Below are positions 27,366-36,086 of a stretch of DNA of 64,000 bases, in pieces (position 1 is the first letter of the stretch; every line of letters begins with the position of its first letter). The notes under the pieces were generated by a model that had not been told where the DNA came from, ran no database searches, and worked only from the letters and a program-made list of their open reading frames with translations. Origin of the DNA: Streptomyces gelaticus (GTDB lineage: Bacteria > Actinomycetota > Actinomycetes > Streptomycetales > Streptomycetaceae); assembly GCF_014649535.1 (NCBI RefSeq), contig NZ_BMTF01000004.1, positions 300,900 to 364,899 of the forward strand, given 5' to 3'. Both the position numbers and the translations under genes were made by a program.

Positions 27366-29993
27366 GTGAGCCCCTCGCGCAGCCGTCTCCTCACGTCCTT
27401 CGCGTCCCTGGTCGCGGGCGCCCTGATCGTGCCTCCGGGCCCCCCCTCGTACGCCGCGACGCCCCCTTCCGCTCCCGCCGCGGCGGCCACCGCCTGCGGC
27501 CGCGACACCGATCCCGCCTGGGCGCCGGCCTCCACCCGGTTCGGCGAGACAGCCGGGTACGACCCCTACACCGGCAACGGCTACCTGGGCCACCGGGTGC
27601 CCGCCGCGGGCGCCGGATACGCCGCCTTCGAGGAGAAGACCGGCTGGCCGCTGTTCACCCCGCGCTACGACGGCGCCTTCGTCTCCGGTCTGTTCGGGCG
27701 CGACAAGGATCTCGCCGCCGGCCGCGAGGTGATCGCCGCGCTGCCGAGCTGGACGAACCTCGACGTACGCGTCGGCGACGAGACCTACGGCTCCGGCACG
27801 CCCGGCGGCCGGATCTCGCGCTACCGCCAGACGCTCTTCCTGCGCTGCGGACTGGTGGTGACGTCGCTGCGCTGGACCACGGCCGACGGACGCGCGACCG
27901 ACCTGACGTACGAGGTGCTCGCCGACCGGTCCGATGTGCACACCGGCGCCGTCCGGCTGCGCATGACACCGCACTGGAACGGCACCGCGACGGTCACCGG
28001 CCGCCTCGACCCGAAAGGCGCGCGCCGGCTCGATCTCGACGACGACGGAACGTTCCGCACCCGGGGCACGAGGATCGCGGGCGCGATCGTCCAGACCGTG
28101 CGCTCCGGAGGGCCGGGGGCCGGAGCACCGGTCGCGGCGCGGAGCACCCACCGGGTGCGCGACGGGCGTACGTACACCTTCGAGAAGTACGTCGGCGTCG
28201 ACACCGCGCTCACCTCCCGCGCCCCCCGCGCCTCGGCCCGCGACGCGTCCCGGCGGGCGGCCCGGCGCGGCTGGTCCGGGGTGCTCGCGGCGAACGCGGC
28301 CGCCTGGCGGCGGGCCTGGGCCGCCGACATCTTTGTACCGAGCCGTCCCGAACTCCAGAAGTGGCTGCGGGCGGCACAGTACGGACTGCTGGCGTCCACC
28401 CGGGCCGGTTCCCGCGACAGCATCGCACCGGCCGGTCTGACCAGCGACAACTATGCCGGAATGGTGTTCTGGGACGCCGAGACCTGGATGTACCCGGGGC
28501 TGCTCGCCACCCGCCCCGAGCCGGCCCGCCCGGTCGTCGAGTACCGCTACCGCACCCGCGACGCCGCCCGCGCCAACGCCCGGAAGCTGGGGTACCAGGG
28601 CCTGTTCTATCCATGGACCAGCGCGAGCGGCGGGGATCTGTGGTCCGAGTGCCAGAGCTGGAACCCCCCGCACTGCATCACCCAGAACCATCTCCAGGGC
28701 GACATCTCGCTGGCCGTCTGGCAGTACTACCTGGCGACCGGGGACCGCGAATGGCTGGCCGGGCGCGGCTGGCCGCTGCTGGAGGGGATCGCCGACTTCT
28801 GGGCCTCACGGGCCACCGCCGACAAGGACGGCGGCTACTCGGTGAAGGAGGTCGCGGGCCCCGACGAATACAGCAACGGCGTCACCGACGGGGTCTTCAC
28901 CAACGCGGTCGCGGCCACCGCCCTGCGCAACGCCACCCGCGCGGCGCGGCTGCTCGGACACCCCGCACCGCCCGAGTGGACGCGGGTCGCGGACGGCCTG
29001 CGCATCCCGTACGACCCGGCGCGCAAGATCTTCCTCCAGTACGCGGGCTACGACGGCTCGACGATCAAGCAGGCCGACACGGTACTGCTGATCTATCCGC
29101 TGGAGTGGCCGATGGTGCCGGGTGCCGCCGCGGCCACGCTCAACTACTACGCGGCGCGCACCGACCCGGACGGCCCGGCCATGACCGACTCGGTCCATGC
29201 GATCGCCGCGGCCGCGATCGGGGAGGCCGGCTGCGCGACGTACACCTATCTCGAACGCGCCGTCCGCCCGTTCATGCGCGGCCCGTACGCCCTGTTCAGC
29301 GAGGCCAGGGGCGCGAAGGCGGGCGCGCAGGACCCCCTGTCGGGCGCGCCCGCCGAGGACTTCCTCACCGGGAAGGGCGGGTTCCTCCAGGTCTTCACGC
29401 ACGGCCTGACGGGCCTGCGGCTGCGGGAGGACGGGGTGCGCCTCGATCCGCTGCTGCCGCCGCAGCTGGGCAGCGGCGTCACGCTGACGGGCCTGCACTA
29501 CCGGGGCCGGACGTACGACGTCGCGATCGGCCCCCGGACGACAACGGTGCGGCTGACCTCCGGCGCGCCCTTCACCGTCCACTCCCCCACCGGTTCCCGC
29601 CTGCTCAGCCGTACGCTGACCCTGCCCACCCGCCGCCCCGACCTCGCCCTGACCACCGACGCGGCCCGCTGCCGTCCGGCGACGGCGACCTCGGAATCCC
29701 CCGGCCTGTACGCGTCCGCCGCGGTGGACGGCAGCCCGGCCACCATCTGGTCCCCGGACGGCGCGACGGGCACACTGACGGTGGACCTGGGGCGCGCGAC
29801 CGCGGTGACCTCGGCCGAACCGGAGTGGGCGGACGTGCGGCCGTCCTCGTACCGCCTGGAGACATCGGTCGACGGCACGCACTGGCAGCCGTACCGTGCG
29901 GGAGGCAGGGCCCGTCTGGTACGGCTGACGATCAACTCCGCGAATGCGCAGAAGCCCGCGGGCCTAAGGGAGTTGAGGGTGACGCAACCATGA
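27366..29993 (+). CDS. Secreted GH65-type glycoside hydrolase with discoidin-like C-terminus
   Basis: An 875-residue exported enzyme. A signal peptide (LLTSFASLVAGALIVPPGPPSYAA) leads into the GH65 N-terminal beta domain (FGETAGYDPYTGNGYLGHRV). The (alpha/alpha)6 catalytic domain spans about 300-690, with putative general acid Glu501 in VAGPDEYSNGVTDGVFTNAV and IKQADTVLLIYPLEW later. A small beta domain follows, then an F5/8 type C (discoidin)-like domain at about 760-875 (SAAVDGSPATIWSPDGATGTLTVDLG). GH65 acts on alpha-glucosides such as trehalose or kojibiose; secreted actinobacterial members are hydrolases rather than phosphorylases. The start is GTG. A bidirectional hairpin follows. Confidence 0.88.
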   Translation: MSPSRSRLLTSFASLVAGALIVPPGPPSYAATPPSAPAAAATACGRDTDPAWAPASTRFGETAGYDPYTGNGYLGHRVPAAGAGYAAFEEKTGWPLFTPRYDGAFVSGLFGRDKDLAAGREVIAALPSWTNLDVRVGDETYGSGTPGGRISRYRQTLFLRCGLVVTSLRWTTADGRATDLTYEVLADRSDVHTGAVRLRMTPHWNGTATVTGRLDPKGARRLDLDDDGTFRTRGTRIAGAIVQTVRSGGPGAGAPVAARSTHRVRDGRTYTFEKYVGVDTALTSRAPRASARDASRRAARRGWSGVLAANAAAWRRAWAADIFVPSRPELQKWLRAAQYGLLASTRAGSRDSIAPAGLTSDNYAGMVFWDAETWMYPGLLATRPEPARPVVEYRYRTRDAARANARKLGYQGLFYPWTSASGGDLWSECQSWNPPHCITQNHLQGDISLAVWQYYLATGDREWLAGRGWPLLEGIADFWASRATADKDGGYSVKEVAGPDEYSNGVTDGVFTNAVAATALRNATRAARLLGHPAPPEWTRVADGLRIPYDPARKIFLQYAGYDGSTIKQADTVLLIYPLEWPMVPGAAAATLNYYAARTDPDGPAMTDSVHAIAAAAIGEAGCATYTYLERAVRPFMRGPYALFSEARGAKAGAQDPLSGAPAEDFLTGKGGFLQVFTHGLTGLRLREDGVRLDPLLPPQLGSGVTLTGLHYRGRTYDVAIGPRTTTVRLTSGAPFTVHSPTGSRLLSRTLTLPTRRPDLALTTDAARCRPATATSESPGLYASAAVDGSPATIWSPDGATGTLTVDLGRATAVTSAEPEWADVRPSSYRLETSVDGTHWQPYRAGGRARLVRLTINSANAQKPAGLRELRVTQP

Positions 29994-30015
29994 CCGTCAG
30001 ATTCCGCCCGACGGG

Positions 30016-30043
30016 CCCGTTCTCCGGGAAGACGGAGAACGGG
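30016..30043. terminator. Bidirectional hairpin between convergent genes
   Basis: CCCGTTCTCCG (30016-30026) pairs with CGGAGAACGGG (30033-30043) around 6 bases, between the GH65 gene and the convergent gene ending at 30063. Confidence 0.8.
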
Positions 30044-30062
30044 AGGAAACCGCCCCGCCGCC

Positions 30063-30563
30063 TCAGCCCTGCGGGTGGAAGTAGCGGGCGCCCTTCTCGA
30101 TCAGATGCGAGGCATAGATCCGCCCCACGGTCGGCTTCCCCCGGTACATGCCCGCATAGCCCTGCGCGCTGTCCACCACGACCGGGCGTGCGAAGCAGGC
30201 GAACTGGTTCCGCTGCTTCTCCTCCGCCCACGCCATAGCGGCCGGATCGATGCGGTCGCTGACGAGGACGGGGAAGGCCGCGACACCCGTCTGCATCCCG
30301 ATCGGCAGACCGCCCTTGTTCTTCCTGGCGTACGCGAGCACCTGCGTGGTGAATGCGTCGATGACGGGCACGGTGACCTCGGGCACGGCCGCGGCCACGG
30401 TGAACAGATGCAGATTGGTGGCCGCCCACAGCATCCGGAAGTCGGCCCGCCGCCCGACGAGGACCGGCACTCCGGACCAGTCCTCCCAGCGCGGGGCGCA
30501 GGCGTCGGCCGCCAGCCGGCTCTCGACCGAGGCCAGGTAGTTCCGTATCGACTCTTCGCTCAT
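30063..30563 (-). CDS. Conserved protein of unknown function
   Basis: A 166-residue soluble protein beginning MSEESIRNYLASVESRLAA. Notable segments are VPVLVGRRADFRMLWAATNL, GGLPIGMQTGVAAFPVLVSD and GRIYASHLIEKGARYFHPQG. The even, well-conserved composition suggests a real folded product; I recall similar proteins across Streptomyces but cannot name a domain. There is no signal peptide. It precedes the amidase gene's 3' end on the same strand but is separated from it by about 100 bp. Confidence 0.75.
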   Translation of the reverse strand: MSEESIRNYLASVESRLAADACAPRWEDWSGVPVLVGRRADFRMLWAATNLHLFTVAAAVPEVTVPVIDAFTTQVLAYARKNKGGLPIGMQTGVAAFPVLVSDRIDPAAMAWAEEKQRNQFACFARPVVVDSAQGYAGMYRGKPTVGRIYASHLIEKGARYFHPQG

Positions 30564-30660
30564 GGCCGCGATTGTCCACGGACCGGCCCGGCCGGGAAAA
30601 CCCTGGGACGGCGGACACCGCGCGCACCGTACCCCGGCACACACAGCCCCTGACAGGCCG

Positions 30661-31557
30661 TCAGCGAATGTTGCGGCGGGGGTTCGCCGGGCTCGCGGTG
30701 AGGCGGGCGCCCGAGGCCGCTCGCGAGCGTCTGCTCTGAAGGTCCGCGGCAAGCTTCCGGATCGCGGGGAGCCGTGCGAACAGCGCTTCCCCGGGGCAGC
30801 TGGTGGCGAAGCCGTCGCGGTGACCGGAGATGGCGTCGAACTCGGCCGAAGTGCCCTTGGCGTAGCGGCTCTTGCCGTTCGTGGACGTGAGCCGCACCGT
30901 TCCGGCCGGGTCGACCCCGCCCAGCCCGAGCTTCCAGGCGGCGAGGGCCGCGATCGCGTGCTCCATGGCCGCTGGCACCGCCACCCCCGGCCCGAAGGTG
31001 CCGATGGCCGCGATCCCCGTGGTGCCCTGGTTGAACCCGAGGGTGTGGGAGCCGACGACTGCCCGGTCGGCGCCGCCGGCGCGGCCTTCGTAGATGGTGC
31101 CGCACTTGTCGACGAGGAAGTTGTAGCCGAGGTCGCCCCAACTCCGGTCACGGGTCTGACCGGCGTACAGATTGCGCAGGGTACGGGGGACATCGGCGCA
31201 GTCGTAGCCGTTGGGGGTGTCGGTGTGATGGATGAAGACCGCCCTGACCCCTCCCGCGTAGTGCGCACGGGGGTCGCGCTTGGTCTCGTCGGCCCGCCAC
31301 TGCGCACGTGACACGACGGCGGGCCGGGGCACCATGAGGGGCAGAGCCATCGAGGCCGCCCCGAGGGCCGGGAACGGCCGCCCGGCGTCGAGGGCCGACG
31401 CGACCGGCCGGCTGCCCGCCTCGGGCCGCCGCACGGAAGGAGCCCCTTCCGGAGCCGCGTCACGGGCGGCTCGCACCTCCGTCAATCCGGCAGGTGCCGC
31501 CAGCAGGGGAAGCGCCATCGGAACCGTGGCCCACAGCGCCATTCGGTACAGACGCAC
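30661..31557 (-). CDS. Secreted peptidoglycan-recognition-type amidase
   Basis: A 298-residue N-acetylmuramoyl-L-alanine amidase of the PGRP/amidase-2 fold. An N-terminal signal (MALWATVPMALPLLAAPAGL) and a variable linker precede the domain at about residues 80-255. The zinc ligands are in FIHHTDTPNGYDC (first His) and in SGHRDGFATSCPGEAL. GDLGYNFLVDKCGTIYEGRAGG is a hallmark of bacterial PGRP amidases. It should cut the bond between muramic acid and the stem peptide, acting outside the cell. A short basic tail (RRSRAAS, NPRRNIR) ends the protein. Confidence 0.92.
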   Translation of the reverse strand: MRLYRMALWATVPMALPLLAAPAGLTEVRAARDAAPEGAPSVRRPEAGSRPVASALDAGRPFPALGAASMALPLMVPRPAVVSRAQWRADETKRDPRAHYAGGVRAVFIHHTDTPNGYDCADVPRTLRNLYAGQTRDRSWGDLGYNFLVDKCGTIYEGRAGGADRAVVGSHTLGFNQGTTGIAAIGTFGPGVAVPAAMEHAIAALAAWKLGLGGVDPAGTVRLTSTNGKSRYAKGTSAEFDAISGHRDGFATSCPGEALFARLPAIRKLAADLQSRRSRAASGARLTASPANPRRNIR

Positions 31558-31763
31558 AGGAAGAACCTTCCTCGTCTTTCGCCGGGATGCCGGCGGGAGC
31601 GCGTATGCCCACAGCTTTGCGGCGGCCGGTCCGCCGCGCGCGCCAGGTTAGTGCAGACAGGCGAGCACGGCGCCACACCCGGGAAGCGAGCCTGCGGCAT
31701 GCGGATTTCGGCCATGATCGGTCCATACGGGGCCTGCCGGGGCGAGCACATGGAGGCACGATC

Positions 31764-33341
31764 GTGAGCACGGATGGACAGCGGGACGCGGGCACGGACA
31801 CGGACACGGAACGGTTGCACTGTCTGGTCACCGGGGCGTCCGGATACATCGGCGGGCGTCTGGTCCCGGAACTGCTGCGAGCGGGCCACCGGGTGCGGTG
31901 CCTGGCCCGCACTCCCCGCAAGCTCCGCGACCATCCCTGGGCGGGCGACGTCGAGACGGTGCAGGGCGACGTGACAGACGCGGGCTCGGTCGCCGCGGCC
32001 ATGCGTGGGATCGACGTGGCGTACTACCTGGTGCACGCCCTCGGTACCGGCTCCGCGTTCGAGGACACCGACCGCCGTGCGGCCCGGGTCTTCGCCGAGC
32101 AGGCGCACTCCGCCGGCGTACGGCGGATCGTCTACCTGGGCGGGCTCACTCCACCGGACGTGCCGACCGGGTCGCTCTCCCCGCATCTGCGCTCCCGGGC
32201 CGAGGTCGGGCAGATCTTCCTCGGCTCACCGGTGCCCGCCACCGTGCTGCGGGCGGCGGTCGTCATCGGCTCGGGATCGGCGTCCTTCGAGATGCTGCGC
32301 CATCTGACCGAGCGGCTGCCGGTCATGGTCACCCCCAGCTGGGTGCGCACCCGCACCCAGCCCATCGGGGTACGGGACGTCCTGCGCTACCTCGTCGGCT
32401 CGGCCACCATGCCGGACGACGTCAACCGGGCCTTCGACATCGGCGGCCCCGACGTCCTCACGTACCGGGAGATGATGTGCCGTTACGCCGCCGTCGCCGG
32501 ACTGCCCCGGCGGCTCATCGTTCCGGTCCCGGTCCTCACTCCGGGGCTGTCCAGCCACTGGGTCGGCCTCGTCACCCCGGTGCCCGCCTCCCTGGCCCGG
32601 CCGCTGACGGAGTCGCTGCGTCACGAGGTCGTCTGCCAGGAGCACGACATCGCCCGGTACGTGCCCGACCCTCCGGGCCTGCCGCTGCCGTTCGACGAAG
32701 CACTGGCCCTGGCGCTGCGGCGGGTACGGGAGGCCGCGGTCGCCACCCGCTGGTCGTCCGCGGCACTGCCGGGAGCGCCCAGCGATCCGCTGCCCACGGA
32801 CCCGGACTGGGCCGGAGGCAGCCTCTACCAGGACGAACGGGAGCTGTCGGTCGACGCGTCCCGCAAGGCCCTGTGGCAGGTGATCGAGGGGATCGGCGGC
32901 GACAACGGCTGGTACTCCTTTCCGCTCGCCTGGGCGGTCAGGGGGTGGCTGGACCGGTTCGTCGGCGGTGTGGGGCTCCGCCGCGGACGGCGCGACGCCG
33001 AGCACCTGCGGGTCGGGGACTCGCTGGACTTCTGGCGGGTCGAGGAGATCGAGCCCGGACGGCTGCTGCGGCTGCGTGCGGAGATGCGGCTGCCGGGCCT
33101 CGCATGGCTGGAGATGTACGCCGAGGCCGGCCCCGAGGGACGTACCCGCTACCGGCAACGCGCGCTGTTCCACCCGCACGGCCTGCTGGGCCACGCCTAC
33201 TGGTGGTCCGTCTCCCCCTTCCACGCCGTGGTCTTCGGCGGCATGGCCCGCAACATCACCCAGGCCGCCGCCAACGGAATGAGCGCACACCGGTCCTCGC
33301 CGCACGCCGAACGCGCCCGGAAGAACCGCCCCGGGCGATGA
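31764..33341 (+). CDS. NAD(P)-binding SDR-like protein with C-terminal DUF2867
   Basis: A 525-residue fusion. Residues 18-330 are an atypical short-chain dehydrogenase/NmrA-like Rossmann domain: VTGASGYIGGRLVPELL is the dinucleotide loop, YYLVHALG and IVYLGGL follow. The last 150 residues match DUF2867 (GWYSFPLAWAVRGWLDRFVGG, SLDFWRVEEIEPGRLLRLRAEM, GLLGHAYWWSVSPFH). The same two-domain layout is common in actinobacteria; the reaction is unknown. GTG is chosen for GGAGG seven bases upstream and because VTGASGYIGG sits near the N-terminus. It overlaps by 4 bp (ATGA) with a small open frame. Confidence 0.88.
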   Translation: MSTDGQRDAGTDTDTERLHCLVTGASGYIGGRLVPELLRAGHRVRCLARTPRKLRDHPWAGDVETVQGDVTDAGSVAAAMRGIDVAYYLVHALGTGSAFEDTDRRAARVFAEQAHSAGVRRIVYLGGLTPPDVPTGSLSPHLRSRAEVGQIFLGSPVPATVLRAAVVIGSGSASFEMLRHLTERLPVMVTPSWVRTRTQPIGVRDVLRYLVGSATMPDDVNRAFDIGGPDVLTYREMMCRYAAVAGLPRRLIVPVPVLTPGLSSHWVGLVTPVPASLARPLTESLRHEVVCQEHDIARYVPDPPGLPLPFDEALALALRRVREAAVATRWSSAALPGAPSDPLPTDPDWAGGSLYQDERELSVDASRKALWQVIEGIGGDNGWYSFPLAWAVRGWLDRFVGGVGLRRGRRDAEHLRVGDSLDFWRVEEIEPGRLLRLRAEMRLPGLAWLEMYAEAGPEGRTRYRQRALFHPHGLLGHAYWWSVSPFHAVVFGGMARNITQAAANGMSAHRSSPHAERARKNRPGR

Positions 33342-33562
33342 GCCTCACCCGCCTCAGGAAGGAAGCGAAGAAGGCGCACCGAGAGCCGCAGCGGCCCCAG
33401 ACGGAGCAGAACAACCGCGACTTCGTGAACGACTGGACCCCGCCCGTGATCCTGTCATTCTCGATCGCTATGTACCGATCGCGGTCGACCCGGTCACTCC
33501 GAGAAACCGACGGGAAACAACGGAGAACGAAAGAGGCAACAGGCAACACCGCCGAACCCTGA
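33338..33562 (+). CDS. Possible small coupled ORF
   Basis: A 74-codon frame begins MSLTRLRKEAKKAHREPQRP and overlaps the preceding stop by ATGA, which favours translational coupling. Its first half is basic and hydrophilic; the rest (SIAMYRSRSTRSLRETDGKQ) has lower GC at third positions and little character. It could be a real small protein or chance. Confidence 0.25.
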   Translation: MSLTRLRKEAKKAHREPQRPQTEQNNRDFVNDWTPPVILSFSIAMYRSRSTRSLRETDGKQRRTKEATGNTAEP

Positions 33563-33724
33563 TTCTCCAGGCGCGCGTCGTGCCAGACTCACTTTCGGAT
33601 GCGGACCGAAACGACGCCGTCACAGCAGGTGTTCGCCGTCGGGTCTCGTGTCGACCGGTGATCGTCGGATGACGGCTCCCGTGAGGGCGGACGGCTCTCG
33701 CGGTCACTGTTCAAGGGGAGGTTG

Positions 33725-34981
33725 ATGATGAGCACGACTTTACGTTTTGGCCCGGAACTTCGCCGTTTACGAGTAGAAGCGGGGCTGACTCTGACTGAGT
33801 TCTCCGTGGCGCTCAACTACGACAAGGGGCACATAAGCAAGGTCGAGCGCGGGGAGCGTTCCGCGTCCCCCGAACTAGCCCGGCGGTGCGACGCCTTCCT
33901 CGGCGCGGACGGCGAGCTGCAGCGCCTGGTCACCCGCCCCGAGACGGGCTCGGACTCGGGAACCGCGGAATCCCCCGCCGGTCCGAGCCGCTGGCTCGTC
34001 GGGCGTCGGGCGGTCCTCTCGGCGGGTACGGGAGCGCTGATCGACATCGGCCTGAAACTCGGCAGTCAGGCGCTGTCCTCCGCCGACGACCCCCTCCTGC
34101 CCTCCTTCCGCATGCAGTTCGACCAGCTGCGGAAGCTCGGTCAGTCCACCGCACCCAAGGTCCTGCTGCCCCTGCTGGAGACGCAGACTCGCATGATCGC
34201 CGGGCTGGCCGCCGACGCCCGGTCCGTTTCTCGGGCCCCTGCGCTCCTGCTCGCCTCGCGGTTCGCGGAGTTCACCGGCTGGATGGCCCAGGAGGCCGGG
34301 GACAGCAACGCGGCACTCGGCTGGACGGGCGAGGCCGCCGAACTGGCGCGCGCCGGGGGTGACCCGTACCTCGGTTCCTACGCACTGGTGCGACGCGCCC
34401 TGGTCACAATGTACGGCGGGGACGCCGCTGGCACCGTCGCCCTGGCGCGCCGCGCCCAGAGCAGCGAACTCCCGCCGCGCATCCGGGGACTCGCGGCCCA
34501 GCGGGAGGCCCAGGGGCACGCACTCGTCGGCAACGAAGTCGACTGCCTCCGCAGCCTCGACAGGGCGCGGGAACTGCTTGCCAGCGACGACGCCCGCAAT
34601 GGCGCCGAGCCCGTGATCGGCACCTCCCATGTGAGCGATCCGGCGGCGATGTCGACCGGCTGGTGCCTGCACGACCTCGGCCGTCCCAAGGCCGCCGCCG
34701 AGGTACTCGACCGGGAGTACCGCCGCCTCCCGCCGCACGCGCTGCGTACCCGCGCCCGGTACGGCTTCCGCCGGTCCTTGGCCCATGCCGCCTCCGGGGA
34801 GGTCGAGCACGCGTGCGCGATCGCCGGGGATCTCCTGGAAGTGATGCCGGCCGTGCCCTCGGCGACGGTGAACAGCGACGTCCGGCGTCTCGCACGGGAA
34901 CTCTCCCGGTTCCGGAGCAGCCGCGCCGTACGTGATGTGCAGCCCGCGCTGGCACGCGTGCTCGCCCCCGCGCACGACTGA
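33725..34981 (+). CDS. XRE-family helix-turn-helix regulator with TPR-like region and two TTA codons
   Basis: A 418-residue regulator. Residues 5-70 form an XRE helix-turn-helix (LRRLRVEAGLTLTEFSVALNYDKGHISKVERGER), followed by an all-alpha, TPR-like region to the C-terminus (GWTGEAAELARAGGDPYLGSYALVRRALVTMYGG). This layout is a large Streptomyces family. Two rare TTA leucine codons lie near the start (33740-33742 and 33767-33769), so translation may depend on the bldA tRNA. AAGGGGAGG precedes two adjacent ATGs (33725, 33728); either may be used. It precedes the TIR operon by 313 bp and could control it, but nothing proves this. Confidence 0.9.
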   Translation: MMSTTLRFGPELRRLRVEAGLTLTEFSVALNYDKGHISKVERGERSASPELARRCDAFLGADGELQRLVTRPETGSDSGTAESPAGPSRWLVGRRAVLSAGTGALIDIGLKLGSQALSSADDPLLPSFRMQFDQLRKLGQSTAPKVLLPLLETQTRMIAGLAADARSVSRAPALLLASRFAEFTGWMAQEAGDSNAALGWTGEAAELARAGGDPYLGSYALVRRALVTMYGGDAAGTVALARRAQSSELPPRIRGLAAQREAQGHALVGNEVDCLRSLDRARELLASDDARNGAEPVIGTSHVSDPAAMSTGWCLHDLGRPKAAAEVLDREYRRLPPHALRTRARYGFRRSLAHAASGEVEHACAIAGDLLEVMPAVPSATVNSDVRRLARELSRFRSSRAVRDVQPALARVLAPAHD

Positions 34982-35294
34982 CAGCTCCTCCACGACCGAC
35001 ACAGACTCGAGCCGCCCGGCTCGCCGGACTACCCGGTCCCTCCGGCCCTCCGGATTCCACGATCCCCGGCCGAACCCTCTGATCACCGCTCGACGCGTCA
35101 CATCGCGCCCCCGGCTTCTTCGGGCTGCCCCGCGACCAGTGACGCACCAGGCGGCGCCCCTCCTTCCGCACGCCCTCCCGTGGATGCGCCATGCCGTCCA
35201 CACAGTCGGGATCTCATGGCCCCGGCTGTGGACCGGAGCCCCGGTCCACAGCCCCGTGCCCGTTCACCCCCGTCCTCCTTCGAAGGGAACCTTC
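34982..35294. other. 313-bp leader of the TIR operon
   Basis: Contains no supported gene. It presumably carries the promoter of the TIR operon. GAAGGGA at about 35282-35288 is the ribosome binding site of the TIR gene. No clear repeat or hairpin was found. Confidence 0.4.
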
Positions 35295-36086
35295 ATGCCC
35301 GACGTCTTCGTCAACTACCGCACAGGCGACGAGGAGTCCGCAGCGACCATGATCGCTCGGGAACTCGCCCGTCGGTTCGGCGACGAGCGGATCTTCTTCG
35401 CCAGCAACTCGATCGAGCCCGGACGCCGTTTCCCAGTGGAACTGGTCAGGGCGGTGGAGGAGTGCGAGGCTCTCCTCGCCGTGATCGGCCCGCGCTGGGC
35501 AGAGGTGCGGGGGGCCGGCGGCGGCCCCGCCCTCGAAGCCGAGCAGGACTGGACCCGTCGCGAGATCCAGACCGCGCTCGACCGCGGGGTCCTGGTGATC
35601 CCCGTGCTCGTCGGAAAGGCCACGAGGATCGACCGCTCCGTCCTTCCGGACGATCTGCTGGAACTGGCGGACTGCCAGTACAGGCGGTTCGACCATCGCA
35701 ACGCCGAATCGGACCTGACGGCGCTCGGCGACACCCTCGCCCGGCTCCTGCCCGAGCTGGGTGCGGTGGACCGCGACGCCCGTGCGGCGCGGGAGCGGGC
35801 GGAGGCGAAGTCCCGCAAGAAGTCGGCCAAGGATGTCAGGCACACCAGGATGCGGACGCGCGACGTCGAACAGCGCGTGCGCGGCATCGGAAACCTCAAC
35901 GGAGATCTGTCCGGCACCTTCGTCAACGAACCGCAGGGGCCCGTGAACACCGGTGGTGGGCGCCAGTACAACGCTCCCCACTTCGAGGGCGACAACACCG
36001 GGGTCCAGTTCACCGCGGGCGACAACAGCGGTACGGTCCACCAACGCTTCGAGCGCGAGCGTCGGCGCTCGGACGACGGACGATGA
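35295..36086 (+). CDS. TIR-domain protein with C-terminal repeat motif
   Basis: A 263-residue protein. Residues 1-155 are a bacterial TIR domain: DVFVNYRTGDEESAATMIARELA, then IFFASNSIEPGRRFPVELVRAVEECEALLAVIGPRW, then DWTRREIQTALDRGVLVIPVLV. Glu90 in WTRRE matches the catalytic Glu of TIR NADases. A charged linker (RAARERAEAKSRKKSAKD) leads to a Gly/Asn-rich tail: VNEPQGPVNTGGGRQYN (210-226) and GDNTGVQFTAGDNSGTVHQ (about 232-250). The first motif is nearly repeated at the N-terminus of the next protein, like the paired amyloid signalling motifs of some bacterial NLR systems. It overlaps the next gene by ATGA. Predicted role: effector that consumes NAD when activated. Confidence 0.9.
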   Translation: MPDVFVNYRTGDEESAATMIARELARRFGDERIFFASNSIEPGRRFPVELVRAVEECEALLAVIGPRWAEVRGAGGGPALEAEQDWTRREIQTALDRGVLVIPVLVGKATRIDRSVLPDDLLELADCQYRRFDHRNAESDLTALGDTLARLLPELGAVDRDARAARERAEAKSRKKSAKDVRHTRMRTRDVEQRVRGIGNLNGDLSGTFVNEPQGPVNTGGGRQYNAPHFEGDNTGVQFTAGDNSGTVHQRFERERRRSDDGR

